Origin: Prolixibacter denitrificans
GTDB taxonomy: Bacteria; Bacteroidota; Bacteroidia; Bacteroidales; Prolixibacteraceae
Reading direction: 5' to 3'
NCBI RefSeq assembly: GCF_003014495.1
Contig: NZ_PYGC01000006.1
Location: 124,001 to 188,000 of the forward strand
Length of the DNA: 64,000 nucleotides
Shown piece by piece: positions 1 to 9,098 of the stretch. The notes beneath the pieces are model-generated. The model searched no databases and had not been told where the DNA came from. It worked only from the letters and a program-made list of their open reading frames with translations. Made by a program: the position numbers and the translations under genes. The number at the start of each line of letters is the position of its first letter. Position 1 is the first letter of the stretch.

Positions 1-85
1 TATGATGCAGGGGATAGGTGTGCCCTTATGCAAGTATTCCTCTGTTGATTTATTGTGTTGAAAAACAATAATGTATGTTGATTTT

Positions 86-93
86 TAGTTTTG
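86..93 (+). promoter_or_regulatory. candidate -7 box of the cus operon
   Basis: TAGTTTTG fits the Bacteroidota sigma-ABfr -7 consensus TAnnTTTG and lies about 78 bases before the cusA start. No well-spaced TTTG -33 box is present, so this is weak. The rest of positions 1-170 shows no gene. Confidence 0.3.
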
Positions 94-170
94 TCTATAG
101 CTTGGCAAAACAGATCGAACGTACTTCTTCAATATTATAAATCGATTATTGACTGCTTAATTAAAAGAGC

Positions 171-3100
171 ATGCTAAATAAGATCATTCGTTTTTTCTTA
201 GAGAACAAACTGGTCACATTTCTGGCGCTTCTGGTATTTGTTGCGTGGGGAATTGTTTCGGCACCCTTCCAGTGGGATACCGGCTTTCTGCCCCGCGATC
301 CGGTGCCGGTCGATGCGATACCCGATTTGGGTGAGAACCAGCAGATTGTTTACACAGAGTGGCCGGGACGTTCGCCTCAGGATGTGGAGGACCAGATAAC
401 CTATCCGCTAACGACATCCTTGCTAGGAATTCCCGGCGTAAAAACGATCCGGAGTAACTCCATCTTCGGCCTTTCGAGCATCTATATCATTTTCGATGAT
501 GATGTAGATTTTTACTGGAGCCGTACCCGGATACTGGAAAAGTTGAACTCGCTTGCGGCGGGAACTTTGCCGGATAATGTGACACCCTCTTTGGGGCCTG
601 ACGCCACAGCGTTGGGACAGGTGTACTGGTATACGCTGGAAGGCCGGGATAAACATGGTAATCCGGCTGGTGGCTGGGACCCGCAGGAATTGAGGACGAT
701 TCAGGACTATTTCGTTCGATACGGATTAATGTCGGCGAAAGGAGTTTCAGAGGTGTCCTCCATCGGCGGCTTTGTGAAAGAGTACCAGGTGGATATCGAT
801 CCGGATGCCATGAAGGCCAATCATGTGAATGTAGCGCAGATTATGTCTGCCGTCAAGAAGAGCAACCTGGATATAGGCGCCCGAACCCTGGAGTACAACA
901 AAGCGGAATATATGATTCGTGCGCTTGGGTACATCAAGAATATTCACGATTTGGAGCAGAGCGTTGTGGCTGTTCACAACAACGTTCCTATCCGGATAAA
1001 AGATGTGGCGCACGTTACTTTTGGACCAGCTACCCGTCGAGGCGGTTTGGACAAAGACGGCGCCGAAGCCGTTGGAGGTGTAGTGGTTGCCCGTTATGGC
1101 TCCAATCCGCTGCAAACCATCAACAATGTAAAAGAAAAGATAAAAGAAATATCCCCCGGACTACCGTCGAAAACACTGAAAGACGGAACGGTTTCGAAAG
1201 TGACTATCGTGCCGTTTTACGACCGGACCGGGCTGATTAAAGAAACGTTGGGAACGCTGGAGTCGGCATTGTCGCACGAAATTCTCATTAGTATTATCGT
1301 GGTGATTGTGCTGGTGCTGAACCTCCGGGCGTCGTTCCTGATATCAAGTTTGTTGCCGATTGGAGTGCTCATCACATTCATTGTGATGCGGCAGTTTGGT
1401 GTCGACGCTAATATTGTTGCTCTCTCAGGTATTGCCATTGCAATCGGCGTGATGGTTGATGTGGGGATTGTGTTCACGGAGAATATCGTCAGGCACCTCG
1501 AAATGCCCGAGAACCGTGGCGCCCGTGGACACGACCTACTGAATGTCATCTACAATGCGACCATCGAAGTGGCTTCCGCAATTATTACCGCACTGGCAAC
1601 CACTGTGGTGAGTTTCTTGCCGGTCTTCGCTATGCAGGCTGCTGAAGGCAAACTCTTCAAGCCGCTGGCATTTACCAAAACGTTCGCACTGCTGGCCTCA
1701 CTGGGAATTGGTATTATCCTGATTCCTGCCATGGCACATATCCTGTTCGGCATTCGCTTCGATAAAAAGAGGACCAGCCGGGTATGGTATTCAGCGTTGA
1801 TAGCTGCCGGTATTTTATTCCCGATTATCTATCATTCCTGGGTCGCATTAGCATTACTTGCTTTCGGTGTAAATGGTTTATTGGAGTACCGTTGGCCGGA
1901 AAACAAGCGCAAGTATGTTACGTGGATAAACATCGCGATAGCGGTCGTGATCGTCGTTTACTACCTTTCATCCGAATGGATGCCACTAGGCGCAGAGAAC
2001 AGTCTGTTCATGAATTTCCTTTTCGTGTCCATCATCATCGGTGCCGTGTTGGGAACGCTCATGACGATTGTTCACTACTATTCCTACATCCTGAAATGGT
2101 GCCTGGCCAATAAATGGAAGTTCCTGAGCGTGCCAATCGCACTGGTATTGTTGGGAATTGTTATCTGGCAGGGATTCGATAAAACGTTCTCGTTTATTCC
2201 GGCTACGATGAATAAAGTCGGATGGAATATCCGGACGACGAGTCTCTGGACTTCGCTGGATAAGTCGTTTCCCGGAATCGGGAAAGAGTTCATGCCGTCG
2301 CTGGACGAAGGTTCGTTCCTGCTGATGCCGACCACGATGCCGCACTCCGGTGTTCAGGAGAACATCGATGTGATTCGGCAGGTGGATAAAAGTGTGAATG
2401 CTATTCCGGAAGTAGAAAATGTGGTCGGTAAATGGGGACGCGTGAATTCGGCGCTCGACCCGGCCCCGATTTCGATGTTTGAGAATGTGATCAATTACCG
2501 TCCGGAGTATATCCTTGATGAAAACGGTCATCGCATGCGTTTTAAAGTGAATGATGATGACGCGTTTGTGCTCAAAGACGGTTCGACATACAATCCAAAG
2601 AAAGACGGCTATCGTCAGATTGATAAGAGTCAACTGATAGAAGACGACAATGGCGAATACTTCCGTCAGTGGCGCAACAGCATCAAATCGCCCGACGACA
2701 TCTGGAAAGCCATTGTAAAAGCTTCTTCCGTACCCGGACTGACTTCAGCTCCGAAGTTGCAGCCCATTCAGACGCGACTGGTGATGTTACAGACCGGTAT
2801 GCGAGCGCCGATGGGAATCAAGGTGTTTGGCCCCGATTTGAAAACGATTCAAAACGTTGGTTTCGAACTGGAGAAATTCCTGAAAGAGGTTCCCGGTATT
2901 AAGCCGCAGTCCGTTTTTGCCGACCGGGTAGTTGGTAAACCGTATTTGGAAATCAAGATTGACCGCGACGCCATCGCCCGTTATGGGTTGACCATACAGG
3001 ATATGCAAACGTATATTTCCGGTGCGATTGGCGGAATGAAGCTGACGACGACGGTGGAAGGCCGTGAGCGTTTCCCCGTCAGGGTACGTTATGCCCGCGA

Positions 3101-4004
3101 GTACCGCGACAACCCGAATGATTTGAAAAATGTACTCATCCCGACACCGACCGGTGTTCAGGTTCCGCTGAGCGAACTGGCGAAAATTGAATATACGCGC
3201 GGTCCGCAGATGATTAAGAGCGAAAACACCTTCCTGGTCGGTTACGTGATTTTCGATAAAAAGCCGGGACATGCCGAAGTGGATGTAGTAGAGAATGCGC
3301 AGAAGTTCCTGCAAAAGAAAATTGCCGATGGCGAATTCAAAGTACCGGCGGGTGTGAGTTACAAGTTCACCGGTAATTACGAAAACCAGGTGAGGGCAAC
3401 CAAGCGCCTGATGCTGGTGGTACCCATTTCGCTGTTGCTGATTTTCCTGATTCTCTTTTTCCAGTTCCGTTCGGTGACGACCTCGTCAATGGTCTTCAGC
3501 GGTATTTTCGTTGCCTTTGCCGGCGGTTTCCTGATGTTGTGGTTGTACGGCCAGCCGTGGTTCATGAACTTCAGCGTGGCGGGCATCAACATGCGAGGCC
3601 TCTTCCAAATGCACACCATCAACCTGAGTGTGGCGGTCTGGGTCGGATTTATCGCCCTGTTCGGCATTGCCACCGACGATGGGGTGATCATGGGAACGTA
3701 CCTGACACAGGTGTTTGCCAAGGAAAAGCCGGAAACCATCATGCAGGTGCGCGAGTCTGTTCTTCACGCCGGGCGGAAAAGGGTTCGTCCCGCGATGATG
3801 ACCGCAGCTACCGCGATTATCGCACTGATTCCGGTGCTTACTTCGACAGGAAAGGGTTCCGATATCATGGTTCCAATGGCTATTCCCACATTTGGTGGAA
3901 TGCTCATCCAGCTGATGACCATGTTCGTGGTTCCGGTTCTGTACAGCATGTGGCAGGAGAAAAAGGTGAAGAAAGCGCTCAAACAAAAATCGATTGAATC
4001 ATGA
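171..4004 (+). CDS. cusA: heavy-metal efflux RND permease, CusA/CzcA family
   Basis: Inner-membrane proton-driven pump subunit of a tripartite heavy-metal exporter (Cu/Ag type more likely than Co/Zn/Cd, judged from neighbours). The protein has 1277 residues, longer than the roughly 1040 usual for HME-RND pumps. The N-terminal helix is followed by the porter domain, and the TM4 motif MVDVGIVFTEN (about residues 428-438) carries the Asp and Glu spaced as in the CusA proton relay. Extra length lies at about residues 525-695, a hydrophobic insert between the two pseudo-repeats with about three or four additional predicted helices, and at about 770-860, a hydrophilic insert. The gene overlaps cusC by four bases (ATGA), indicating translational coupling. 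Substrate is not decidable by eye. Confidence 0.93.
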   Translation: MLNKIIRFFLENKLVTFLALLVFVAWGIVSAPFQWDTGFLPRDPVPVDAIPDLGENQQIVYTEWPGRSPQDVEDQITYPLTTSLLGIPGVKTIRSNSIFGLSSIYIIFDDDVDFYWSRTRILEKLNSLAAGTLPDNVTPSLGPDATALGQVYWYTLEGRDKHGNPAGGWDPQELRTIQDYFVRYGLMSAKGVSEVSSIGGFVKEYQVDIDPDAMKANHVNVAQIMSAVKKSNLDIGARTLEYNKAEYMIRALGYIKNIHDLEQSVVAVHNNVPIRIKDVAHVTFGPATRRGGLDKDGAEAVGGVVVARYGSNPLQTINNVKEKIKEISPGLPSKTLKDGTVSKVTIVPFYDRTGLIKETLGTLESALSHEILISIIVVIVLVLNLRASFLISSLLPIGVLITFIVMRQFGVDANIVALSGIAIAIGVMVDVGIVFTENIVRHLEMPENRGARGHDLLNVIYNATIEVASAIITALATTVVSFLPVFAMQAAEGKLFKPLAFTKTFALLASLGIGIILIPAMAHILFGIRFDKKRTSRVWYSALIAAGILFPIIYHSWVALALLAFGVNGLLEYRWPENKRKYVTWINIAIAVVIVVYYLSSEWMPLGAENSLFMNFLFVSIIIGAVLGTLMTIVHYYSYILKWCLANKWKFLSVPIALVLLGIVIWQGFDKTFSFIPATMNKVGWNIRTTSLWTSLDKSFPGIGKEFMPSLDEGSFLLMPTTMPHSGVQENIDVIRQVDKSVNAIPEVENVVGKWGRVNSALDPAPISMFENVINYRPEYILDENGHRMRFKVNDDDAFVLKDGSTYNPKKDGYRQIDKSQLIEDDNGEYFRQWRNSIKSPDDIWKAIVKASSVPGLTSAPKLQPIQTRLVMLQTGMRAPMGIKVFGPDLKTIQNVGFELEKFLKEVPGIKPQSVFADRVVGKPYLEIKIDRDAIARYGLTIQDMQTYISGAIGGMKLTTTVEGRERFPVRVRYAREYRDNPNDLKNVLIPTPTGVQVPLSELAKIEYTRGPQMIKSENTFLVGYVIFDKKPGHAEVDVVENAQKFLQKKIADGEFKVPAGVSYKFTGNYENQVRATKRLMLVVPISLLLIFLILFFQFRSVTTSSMVFSGIFVAFAGGFLMLWLYGQPWFMNFSVAGINMRGLFQMHTINLSVAVWVGFIALFGIATDDGVIMGTYLTQVFAKEKPETIMQVRESVLHAGRKRVRPAMMTAATAIIALIPVLTSTGKGSDIMVPMAIPTFGGMLIQLMTMFVVPVLYSMWQEKKVKKALKQKSIES

Positions 4005-5245
4005 AGCGATTAATATATATCATCCCGTTGTTGTTCGTTGTGGTTCTGCTTTCGCAGGAAAAAGCTTCAGCGCAGGAAGCGCTGAGCAACTACCTGGTGC
4101 AGGCAGCAGAAAATAACCCGGGATTAAAAGCCAAATTCAATGACTACCGCGCATCACTGCAGAAAGTGCCGCAGGTAGGAACATTGCCCGATCCGCAGGT
4201 CATGTTTGGTTACTTTATTCAACCGGTGGAAACCCGGCTGGGACCGCAAAAAGCGAAGATTTCAGCCACGCAGATGTTTCCCTGGTTTGGAACGCTGAAG
4301 GCCCGCGAGAATGTAGCCACCAACATGGCGCAAACGAAATACGAAGCCTTTGAAGATGCTAAGTCGAAGTTGTTCTACGACTTGCGATCCAATTACTTCA
4401 ATCTCTATTTCACCGGAAGGTCGATTGCGATTACGAAGGGAAACCTGAAGTTGTTGCAATCCTTCAGGAAACTGGCGTTGGTGAAAATCGAGGCCGGTAT
4501 GGCTTCCACGGTAGATGAATATCGCCTGCAAATGGAAATTGGTGAGCTGGAAAATCAGCTGGCTTATTTGCAGGACAATTACCAGACGCAGCAAGTGGCC
4601 TTTAATAACCGGTTGAATCGTGATCGTCATGCAACGGTGGAGATTCCGGATACCCTATGGGTGAAAGATTTGCCACTGGATATGCAGCAAATTGCCGATA
4701 GTGTGAGCCTGCAAAACCATCAGGTTAAACGACTGGACAACCTGATGGCAGCTTACCAGGCCGAGCAGGAGGCCGCTCGCAAAGCCGGAAATCCGAAGTT
4801 TTCCATCGGGTTCAACTATATTTTTGTTGGCAAAGGTTCGATGAGCAGCGCTGATGCCGGGAAAGATGCATTTTTCCCTTCGGTGGGAATTACCATTCCG
4901 CTGTACCGGAGAAAGTATCAGGCAATGGTTCAGGAAGCGCAGTTCAAGGAAGAAGCGGCTACCAACCAGAAACTGGACAAGGTGAATACCCTGAATACAG
5001 TTTTGGAGCGGGCCAACCGCGATTACCAGGATGCCGTTCGCCGGGTCGCACTTTTCCGCAGCCAGCTTAGTTTGGCGCATCGCTCGCTGAACATTCTCGA
5101 ATCGTCGTATTCAACCGATGGCAAAAACTTCGAGGAAGTGTTGCGGATGGAACGCAAGGTGTTGAAATATGCGCTGGAACTGGACAAGGCGCGGGCCGAC
5201 CGGAATGCTTCCGTCGCTTTTATCGATTACTTAATGGGTAAATAA
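4001..5245 (+). CDS. cusC: TolC-family outer-membrane efflux channel (CusC-like)
   Basis: Outer-membrane channel partner of the RND pump. The 414-residue protein begins with a signal peptide (about residues 1-24, cleavage near SAQEA) and then shows the two-fold alpha-helical repeat typical of the outer membrane efflux protein family, including a conserved DPQVMFGYF stretch near residues 63-71 and repeated long amphipathic helices rich in Glu, Lys and Ala. There is no lipobox Cys, so it is probably soluble-inserted rather than lipid-anchored as in E. coli CusC. It overlaps the stop of cusA and lies 7 bases before the adaptor gene, so the three genes are one operon. Assignment to the metal-efflux branch rests mainly on context. 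Confidence 0.9.
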   Translation: MKRLIYIIPLLFVVVLLSQEKASAQEALSNYLVQAAENNPGLKAKFNDYRASLQKVPQVGTLPDPQVMFGYFIQPVETRLGPQKAKISATQMFPWFGTLKARENVATNMAQTKYEAFEDAKSKLFYDLRSNYFNLYFTGRSIAITKGNLKLLQSFRKLALVKIEAGMASTVDEYRLQMEIGELENQLAYLQDNYQTQQVAFNNRLNRDRHATVEIPDTLWVKDLPLDMQQIADSVSLQNHQVKRLDNLMAAYQAEQEAARKAGNPKFSIGFNYIFVGKGSMSSADAGKDAFFPSVGITIPLYRRKYQAMVQEAQFKEEAATNQKLDKVNTLNTVLERANRDYQDAVRRVALFRSQLSLAHRSLNILESSYSTDGKNFEEVLRMERKVLKYALELDKARADRNASVAFIDYLMGK

Positions 5246-5252
5246 TCAGACA

Positions 5253-7091
5253 ATGAAATTCGAAATGAAAAAATATATCGACCTGTCGAAAAAAGAGTGG
5301 TACCGCATCGGCATTGCAGTAGTAGCCGGATTGCTGGTGGGGTGGTTGTTCTTCCACGGAAGTGGAAATAACGCGACCGAACCGGCCAACCATCATCATG
5401 AGCAGGCAGAGGCTGGAGCAAAAAAAGCCACCATCTGGACCTGCTCCATGCACCCACAGATCCGTCAGGATCATCCCGGGAAATGCCCTATTTGTGGCAT
5501 GGATTTGATTCCGCTAACGGATCTGAAAACAACGGAATCGGCCTCAGCGGATGAAATTCCGATGACGGAAGCGGCCATGAAACTGGCCGATGTTCAAACC
5601 CTGACCGTTCAGAAAGGTTATCCGGCCAAAGAAGTTCGCTTGTTGGGACGTGTAAAACCCGACGAACGAAACATTGCCGAGTTGACAGCCCGTTATGGTG
5701 GCCGAATCGATAAGCTGTTTGTGAACTTCACCGGGCAGCATGTGCGAAAAGGAGAGAAGCTGGCGCTGATCTATTCGCCCGATTTGATTACGGCGCAGAA
5801 AGAGTTACTGGAAGCAATTCAGTACAAAAACACCAATCCCGATTTGTACCGGGCGGCCCGAAATAAACTGAAGTTGTGGGATTTGACGGATGCACAAATC
5901 AATAGCATCGAGCAGAAGGGAACGATTCAGGAGGATTTCGAGGTGCTGTCACCGATTTCGGGAACGGTAACCAAACGGCAGGTGTCGCTTGGCGATTATG
6001 TGAAAACCGGGGCCAGCCTGTTCGAAGTCATCAACCTCACGGACGTGTGGGTAATGTTTGATGCGTATGAAACCGATTTGCCGTGGTTGCGCAACAACGA
6101 CAAAGTGCAGTTCACGGTGTCGTCCCTTCCGGGTGAAATCTTTCACGGAAAGGTGACTTACATCGATCCGTTTATCGATGCTAAAACGCGGGTCGCACAT
6201 GTTCGGGTTGAGGTGCACAATCCTCACCTGGAGTTGAAGCCTGAAATGTTTGCCAACGGCATTGTCACGTCACAACGGGCTGAAAACGGAAAAGTATTGT
6301 TGATTCCGCAAACAGCGGTTTTATGGACAGGCAAACGCTCCATTGTTTATGTGAAAGTGCCCAATCGCGAAGAGCCCACTTTCAAAATGCGGGAAATCAC
6401 GTTAGGTCCTGAATCAGGCGACAATTACGTGGTGGCTGACGGATTGAAGGAAGGCGAGGAGATTGCCGTGAATGGCGTATTTCAAATCGATGCGTCGGCG
6501 CAGCTGGCCGGTAAACCCAGCATGATGAATCCCAAAGGCGGCGACTCGGGCGCGGGAAGTATGCCCGGAATGGATATGGGCGGAAGTAAGTCAACTTCTT
6601 CCGCGAAAGCGAAGACGGCTGAAAAAACATCCGATGCGAAGGTTCCTGAAGCATTTCAGCAACAGCTGACCAATGTGTATAAGGCTTATCTGAAAATGAA
6701 AAATGCGTTTGTCGGCAAGCAGTTCGACAAAGTACAGACCGATGCCAAAGCTGTTCAGGCTGCGTTGGGAAAAGTCGATATGGAAGAGCTGAAAGGAGAC
6801 AACCACCTGGCGTGGATGAAGCAGCTGAACGTGATGAAGCCCAACATTGCCACGATTACGTCTACGGCAAAACCGGATGAGCAGAAAGCGGCCTTTGCAA
6901 ACTTTAACAAAGCTTTCTACGAAAGTGTGAAACGGTTCGGCCTGACAGGCGTAACTACTTATTACCAGTTCTGCCCGATGGCGCTCAATAACAAGGGAGC
7001 TTTTTGGTTGAGCGAGTCGTCAGATATCCGCAACCCGTATTTTGGTTCGGACATGTTAACCTGCGGCGAAACCCGCGACACTATCAAATAA
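5253..7091 (+). CDS. cusB: RND periplasmic adaptor with metal-binding head and DUF3347 tail (CusB-like)
   Basis: Membrane-fusion protein linking the RND pump to the outer-membrane channel. A single N-terminal membrane helix (about residues 17-38) is followed by a His-rich linker and a heavy-metal-binding domain at about 63-90 with CSMHP and CPICGMDL, the Cys/His pattern of the YHS-like domain found in CusB proteins. The HlyD-type barrel/lipoyl region fills about 105-425. A Met/Gly/Ser-rich linker leads to a DUF3347 region (about 460-560) and a Cys-containing tail with CPMALNNKGAFWLS and MLTCGE. The 612-residue length fits adaptors that carry both extra domains. A second in-frame ATG twelve bases downstream (5265) is an alternative start. 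Confidence 0.92.
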   Translation: MKFEMKKYIDLSKKEWYRIGIAVVAGLLVGWLFFHGSGNNATEPANHHHEQAEAGAKKATIWTCSMHPQIRQDHPGKCPICGMDLIPLTDLKTTESASADEIPMTEAAMKLADVQTLTVQKGYPAKEVRLLGRVKPDERNIAELTARYGGRIDKLFVNFTGQHVRKGEKLALIYSPDLITAQKELLEAIQYKNTNPDLYRAARNKLKLWDLTDAQINSIEQKGTIQEDFEVLSPISGTVTKRQVSLGDYVKTGASLFEVINLTDVWVMFDAYETDLPWLRNNDKVQFTVSSLPGEIFHGKVTYIDPFIDAKTRVAHVRVEVHNPHLELKPEMFANGIVTSQRAENGKVLLIPQTAVLWTGKRSIVYVKVPNREEPTFKMREITLGPESGDNYVVADGLKEGEEIAVNGVFQIDASAQLAGKPSMMNPKGGDSGAGSMPGMDMGGSKSTSSAKAKTAEKTSDAKVPEAFQQQLTNVYKAYLKMKNAFVGKQFDKVQTDAKAVQAALGKVDMEELKGDNHLAWMKQLNVMKPNIATITSTAKPDEQKAAFANFNKAFYESVKRFGLTGVTTYYQFCPMALNNKGAFWLSESSDIRNPYFGSDMLTCGETRDTIK

Positions 7092-7129
7092 TGTTTTGGT
7101 ATTTATTGTCAAAGTAAAAGCATGAAATT

Positions 7130-7471
7130 ATGAGACTTATCAAAGCATATATCCGCTACCGGAAGATGGAGGAAGTTTACCAGGCACTGGAGAAGAATGG
7201 TTTCCATAGCATGACAATGATGGAGTGCGAAGGAACCGGCCAGTATGCCGATCAGGAGCATGAGCATATCAGCAGCAGATATCCTTTTGCGGAAGCTTAT
7301 CGCGTGGTAAAACTCGAAATTCTGGTCGAAAAAGAACGCGTACCGGAACTGGTGGAGTTGATTCGAAAGAACGCCCGGACCGGCTATCGGGGGGATGGAA
7401 TGGTGATTGTTTCGCCGGTAGAAGAGGTATACAAAGTGAGAACCGATGAGAACGGAATCTCGGCGATATAG
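7130..7471 (+). CDS. PII-like signalling protein linked to metal efflux (PII-NG type)
   Basis: Small cytoplasmic PII-superfamily protein of 113 residues. It starts MRLIKAYIR, like the first strand of GlnB, and has GMVIVSPVEEVYKVRT near residues 88-103, matching the GlnB C-terminal region with its B-loop position. The T-loop segment (about 37-57) is short and reads GTGQYADQEHEHISS: there is a Tyr in the region but not the GlnB uridylylation context, and it is rich in His, Glu and Asp. PII proteins encoded beside CusABC genes form a described group (PII-NG) with unclear ligand. It lies 38 bases after cusB and is probably cotranscribed. A metal-sensing role is inference. Confidence 0.8.
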   Translation: MRLIKAYIRYRKMEEVYQALEKNGFHSMTMMECEGTGQYADQEHEHISSRYPFAEAYRVVKLEILVEKERVPELVELIRKNARTGYRGDGMVIVSPVEEVYKVRTDENGISAI

Positions 7472-7617
7472 ATAACCAGGTCATATGGTCTGAAATCTAA
7501 ATGCTAAAGTGTGTTAATTCCTAAAATGATATAAAACATTCGATGAATTATGTAACACGCTAACAACAAGCGGTTAATATCTTTATGATGTAAAGTTGAA
7601 ATAAAAACAGGCACCAA

Positions 7618-8004
7618 ATGAAGTACTACATCGACAAAAAAATCAACGGCAGCTTCGACGAAGTAATCAGTCAGGTTACCGAAGCTTTGCAGAAAGAAGG
7701 TTTTGGTGTGTTGACAGAGATTGATATTCAGCAAAAGCTGAAAGAAAAAGTGGATATCGATTTCAGGAAGTACAAAATTCTGGGCGCCTGTAATCCGCCT
7801 TATGCCTACCAGGCGTTGGAATCGGAAGACAAAATCGGGACGATGCTTCCCTGCAACGTGGTTGTTCAGGAACTGGAAAGCGGGGAAATTGAGGTAGCAG
7901 CCGTTAACCCGGTGGCTTCGATGCAGGCGGTTGAGAACGACGATTTGGTCTGTATTTCGACGGAGATTTTAAGAAAACTGGAACGGGTGATTGCTTCACT
8001 TTAG
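7618..8004 (+). CDS. DUF302 domain protein
   Basis: Cytoplasmic 128-residue protein with the DUF302 pattern: a first strand and helix with FDEVISQVTEALQKEGFGV (residues 14-32), then YKILGACNPPYAYQAL (about 55-70) with the conserved G-A-C-N-P segment, then MLPCNVVVQEL (about 79-89) with the conserved L-P-C-N-V. The two conserved Cys could bind metal or act in redox chemistry, but no biochemical function is established that I know of. DUF302 proteins often sit near metal or sulfur genes. It follows the PII-like gene by 146 bases and precedes the SHOCT gene by 64. Confidence 0.85.
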   Translation: MKYYIDKKINGSFDEVISQVTEALQKEGFGVLTEIDIQQKLKEKVDIDFRKYKILGACNPPYAYQALESEDKIGTMLPCNVVVQELESGEIEVAAVNPVASMQAVENDDLVCISTEILRKLERVIASL

Positions 8005-8068
8005 TACCGTTTTCTTCAAGATAATGAGATCATAGAAATTATTAACGAATAAGAAATGGAGGTTTATC

Positions 8069-8329
8069 ATGATGCACGGATTTGGAAATATGTACGGAAT
8101 GGGCTTTGGAATGGGCTGGGGCTGGATCATCGGCCTGTTGTTCATCATTGGCCTTGTTTGGCTGTTAATCAGGGCAACCGGAACACATCAGCCTTATCAT
8201 TATCCTCATCATCATTCTCCCGCTGCTTCGCAGGATGTAAAATCACCGGTTGATATTCTGAAGGAGCGCTATGCACGCGGCGAGATTGACAAAGAAGAGT
8301 TTGAACAAAAGAAGAAAGACTTACAATAA
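8069..8329 (+). CDS. small SHOCT-domain membrane protein 1
   Basis: An 86-residue protein with a Met/Gly/Trp-rich N-terminus (MMHGFGNMYGMGFGMGWGW), one membrane helix (about residues 18-36), a His-rich linker with HYPHHHS, and a C-terminal SHOCT motif (ILKERYARGEIDKEEFEQKK). SHOCT is a short oligomerisation or membrane-tethering element at the ends of bacterial proteins. Met and His outside the membrane could bind copper or silver (inference). The start is taken at 8069, where GGAGG lies about 6 bases upstream; this is a rare good Shine-Dalgarno for the phylum. The next codon is also ATG (8072). A second SHOCT protein occurs at 8803. Confidence 0.8.
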   Translation: MMHGFGNMYGMGFGMGWGWIIGLLFIIGLVWLLIRATGTHQPYHYPHHHSPAASQDVKSPVDILKERYARGEIDKEEFEQKKKDLQ

Positions 8330-8359
8330 TTAACTAGTTATTTATTTAAAAGCAGACAC

Positions 8360-8722
8360 ATGAAAAAAGCAGTAGTAACGTTGATTTTTGGAATTTTAAT
8401 GATGGGTGCGCAGTCTTTGTTGGCTGACAACGCACAGAAGACTGAAACATTTAAGGTATACGGGAAATGTGGTTCCTGTAAAGCCCGCATCGAAGGCGCT
8501 GCAAAGAGCATTGACGGGGTAGCGAAAGCCGATTGGAACATGAAAACGGAGATGCTGGCAGTGACTTACAATCCTTCGAAAACCAATGAGAAGAGCATCA
8601 GCAAAGCCATTGCCAAAGTGGGACACGATACCCAGTTCGATAAGGCTAACGATGCAACTTACGACAATCTTCCAGGCTGTTGCAAATACGACAGGGCTAA
8701 GTATCCCGATAAGAAAAATTAA
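8360..8722 (+). CDS. secreted heavy-metal-associated (HMA) domain protein
   Basis: Periplasmic metal-binding protein of 120 residues. A signal peptide covers about residues 1-22 (cleavage near SLLADNA). The HMA fold follows at about 29-92 with the metal-binding CxxC as GKCGSCKARIEG, the same core as copper chaperones such as CopZ but exported. A C-terminal extension carries a second Cys pair, LPGCCKYDR, which recurs in Bacteroidota HMA proteins and may add a ligand. It sits 30 bases after the first SHOCT gene and is followed by a clear terminator. A role delivering Cu/Ag to the CusB or CusA entry site is inference from context. Confidence 0.88.
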   Translation: MKKAVVTLIFGILMMGAQSLLADNAQKTETFKVYGKCGSCKARIEGAAKSIDGVAKADWNMKTEMLAVTYNPSKTNEKSISKAIAKVGHDTQFDKANDATYDNLPGCCKYDRAKYPDKKN

Positions 8723-8746
8723 CTTTTTTCAATTTTAATATTGGTC

Positions 8747-8774
8747 ATACCCGGGGTTGCTCCCGGGTATTTTT
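8747..8774 (+). terminator. rho-independent terminator after the HMA gene
   Basis: A perfect 9-bp stem ATACCCGGG/ATACCCGGG-complement with a 6-base loop (8756-8761) is followed by TTTT. It closes the cus transcript just before the second SHOCT gene. Confidence 0.85.
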
Positions 8775-8802
8775 GTAAGTTTACTAGAGAAACTTAAACG
8801 AT

Positions 8803-9048
8803 ATGGTTATGAACGATTGTTTTCAGTTTGGATGGGGCTGGGGATGGCCCTTTGGATGGCTCATTTGGTTTGCCTTTATTATTCTGGTCGTTTTATTTAT
8901 CGTGCGTTTAACACGCGGTCCGGTTTCGCAACCGCCAAGAGATGTTGGTCATGACTCGGCTATGACGATCCTCAAAGAGCGTTATGCCCGCGGCGAAATT
9001 TCACGGGAAGAGTACCTGGAGCGTAAGAAAACGCTGGAGGGAAACTAA
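8803..9048 (+). CDS. small SHOCT-domain membrane protein 2
   Basis: An 81-residue protein built like the SHOCT protein at 8069: an aromatic/Gly N-terminus (FGWGWGWPFGW), one membrane helix (about residues 18-38), a short linker and a SHOCT motif (ILKERYARGEISREEYLERKK). The core ILKERYARGEI is identical in both proteins, so they are likely paralogues. This copy lacks the Met-rich segment and most of the His. A terminator lies between it and the HMA gene, so expression depends on read-through or a promoter in the remaining 28 bases, where no consensus box is visible. An alternative ATG is at 8809. Function unknown. Confidence 0.75.
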   Translation: MVMNDCFQFGWGWGWPFGWLIWFAFIILVVLFIVRLTRGPVSQPPRDVGHDSAMTILKERYARGEISREEYLERKKTLEGN

Positions 9049-9098
9049 CTGGTGAATTTCTTTTCCCGCTAAGCGGAAGAACAGATGAAAATAGACGT

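Noticed and set aside
1-170. Gene before cusA
   Set aside because: No reading frame with recognisable content; only leader sequence.
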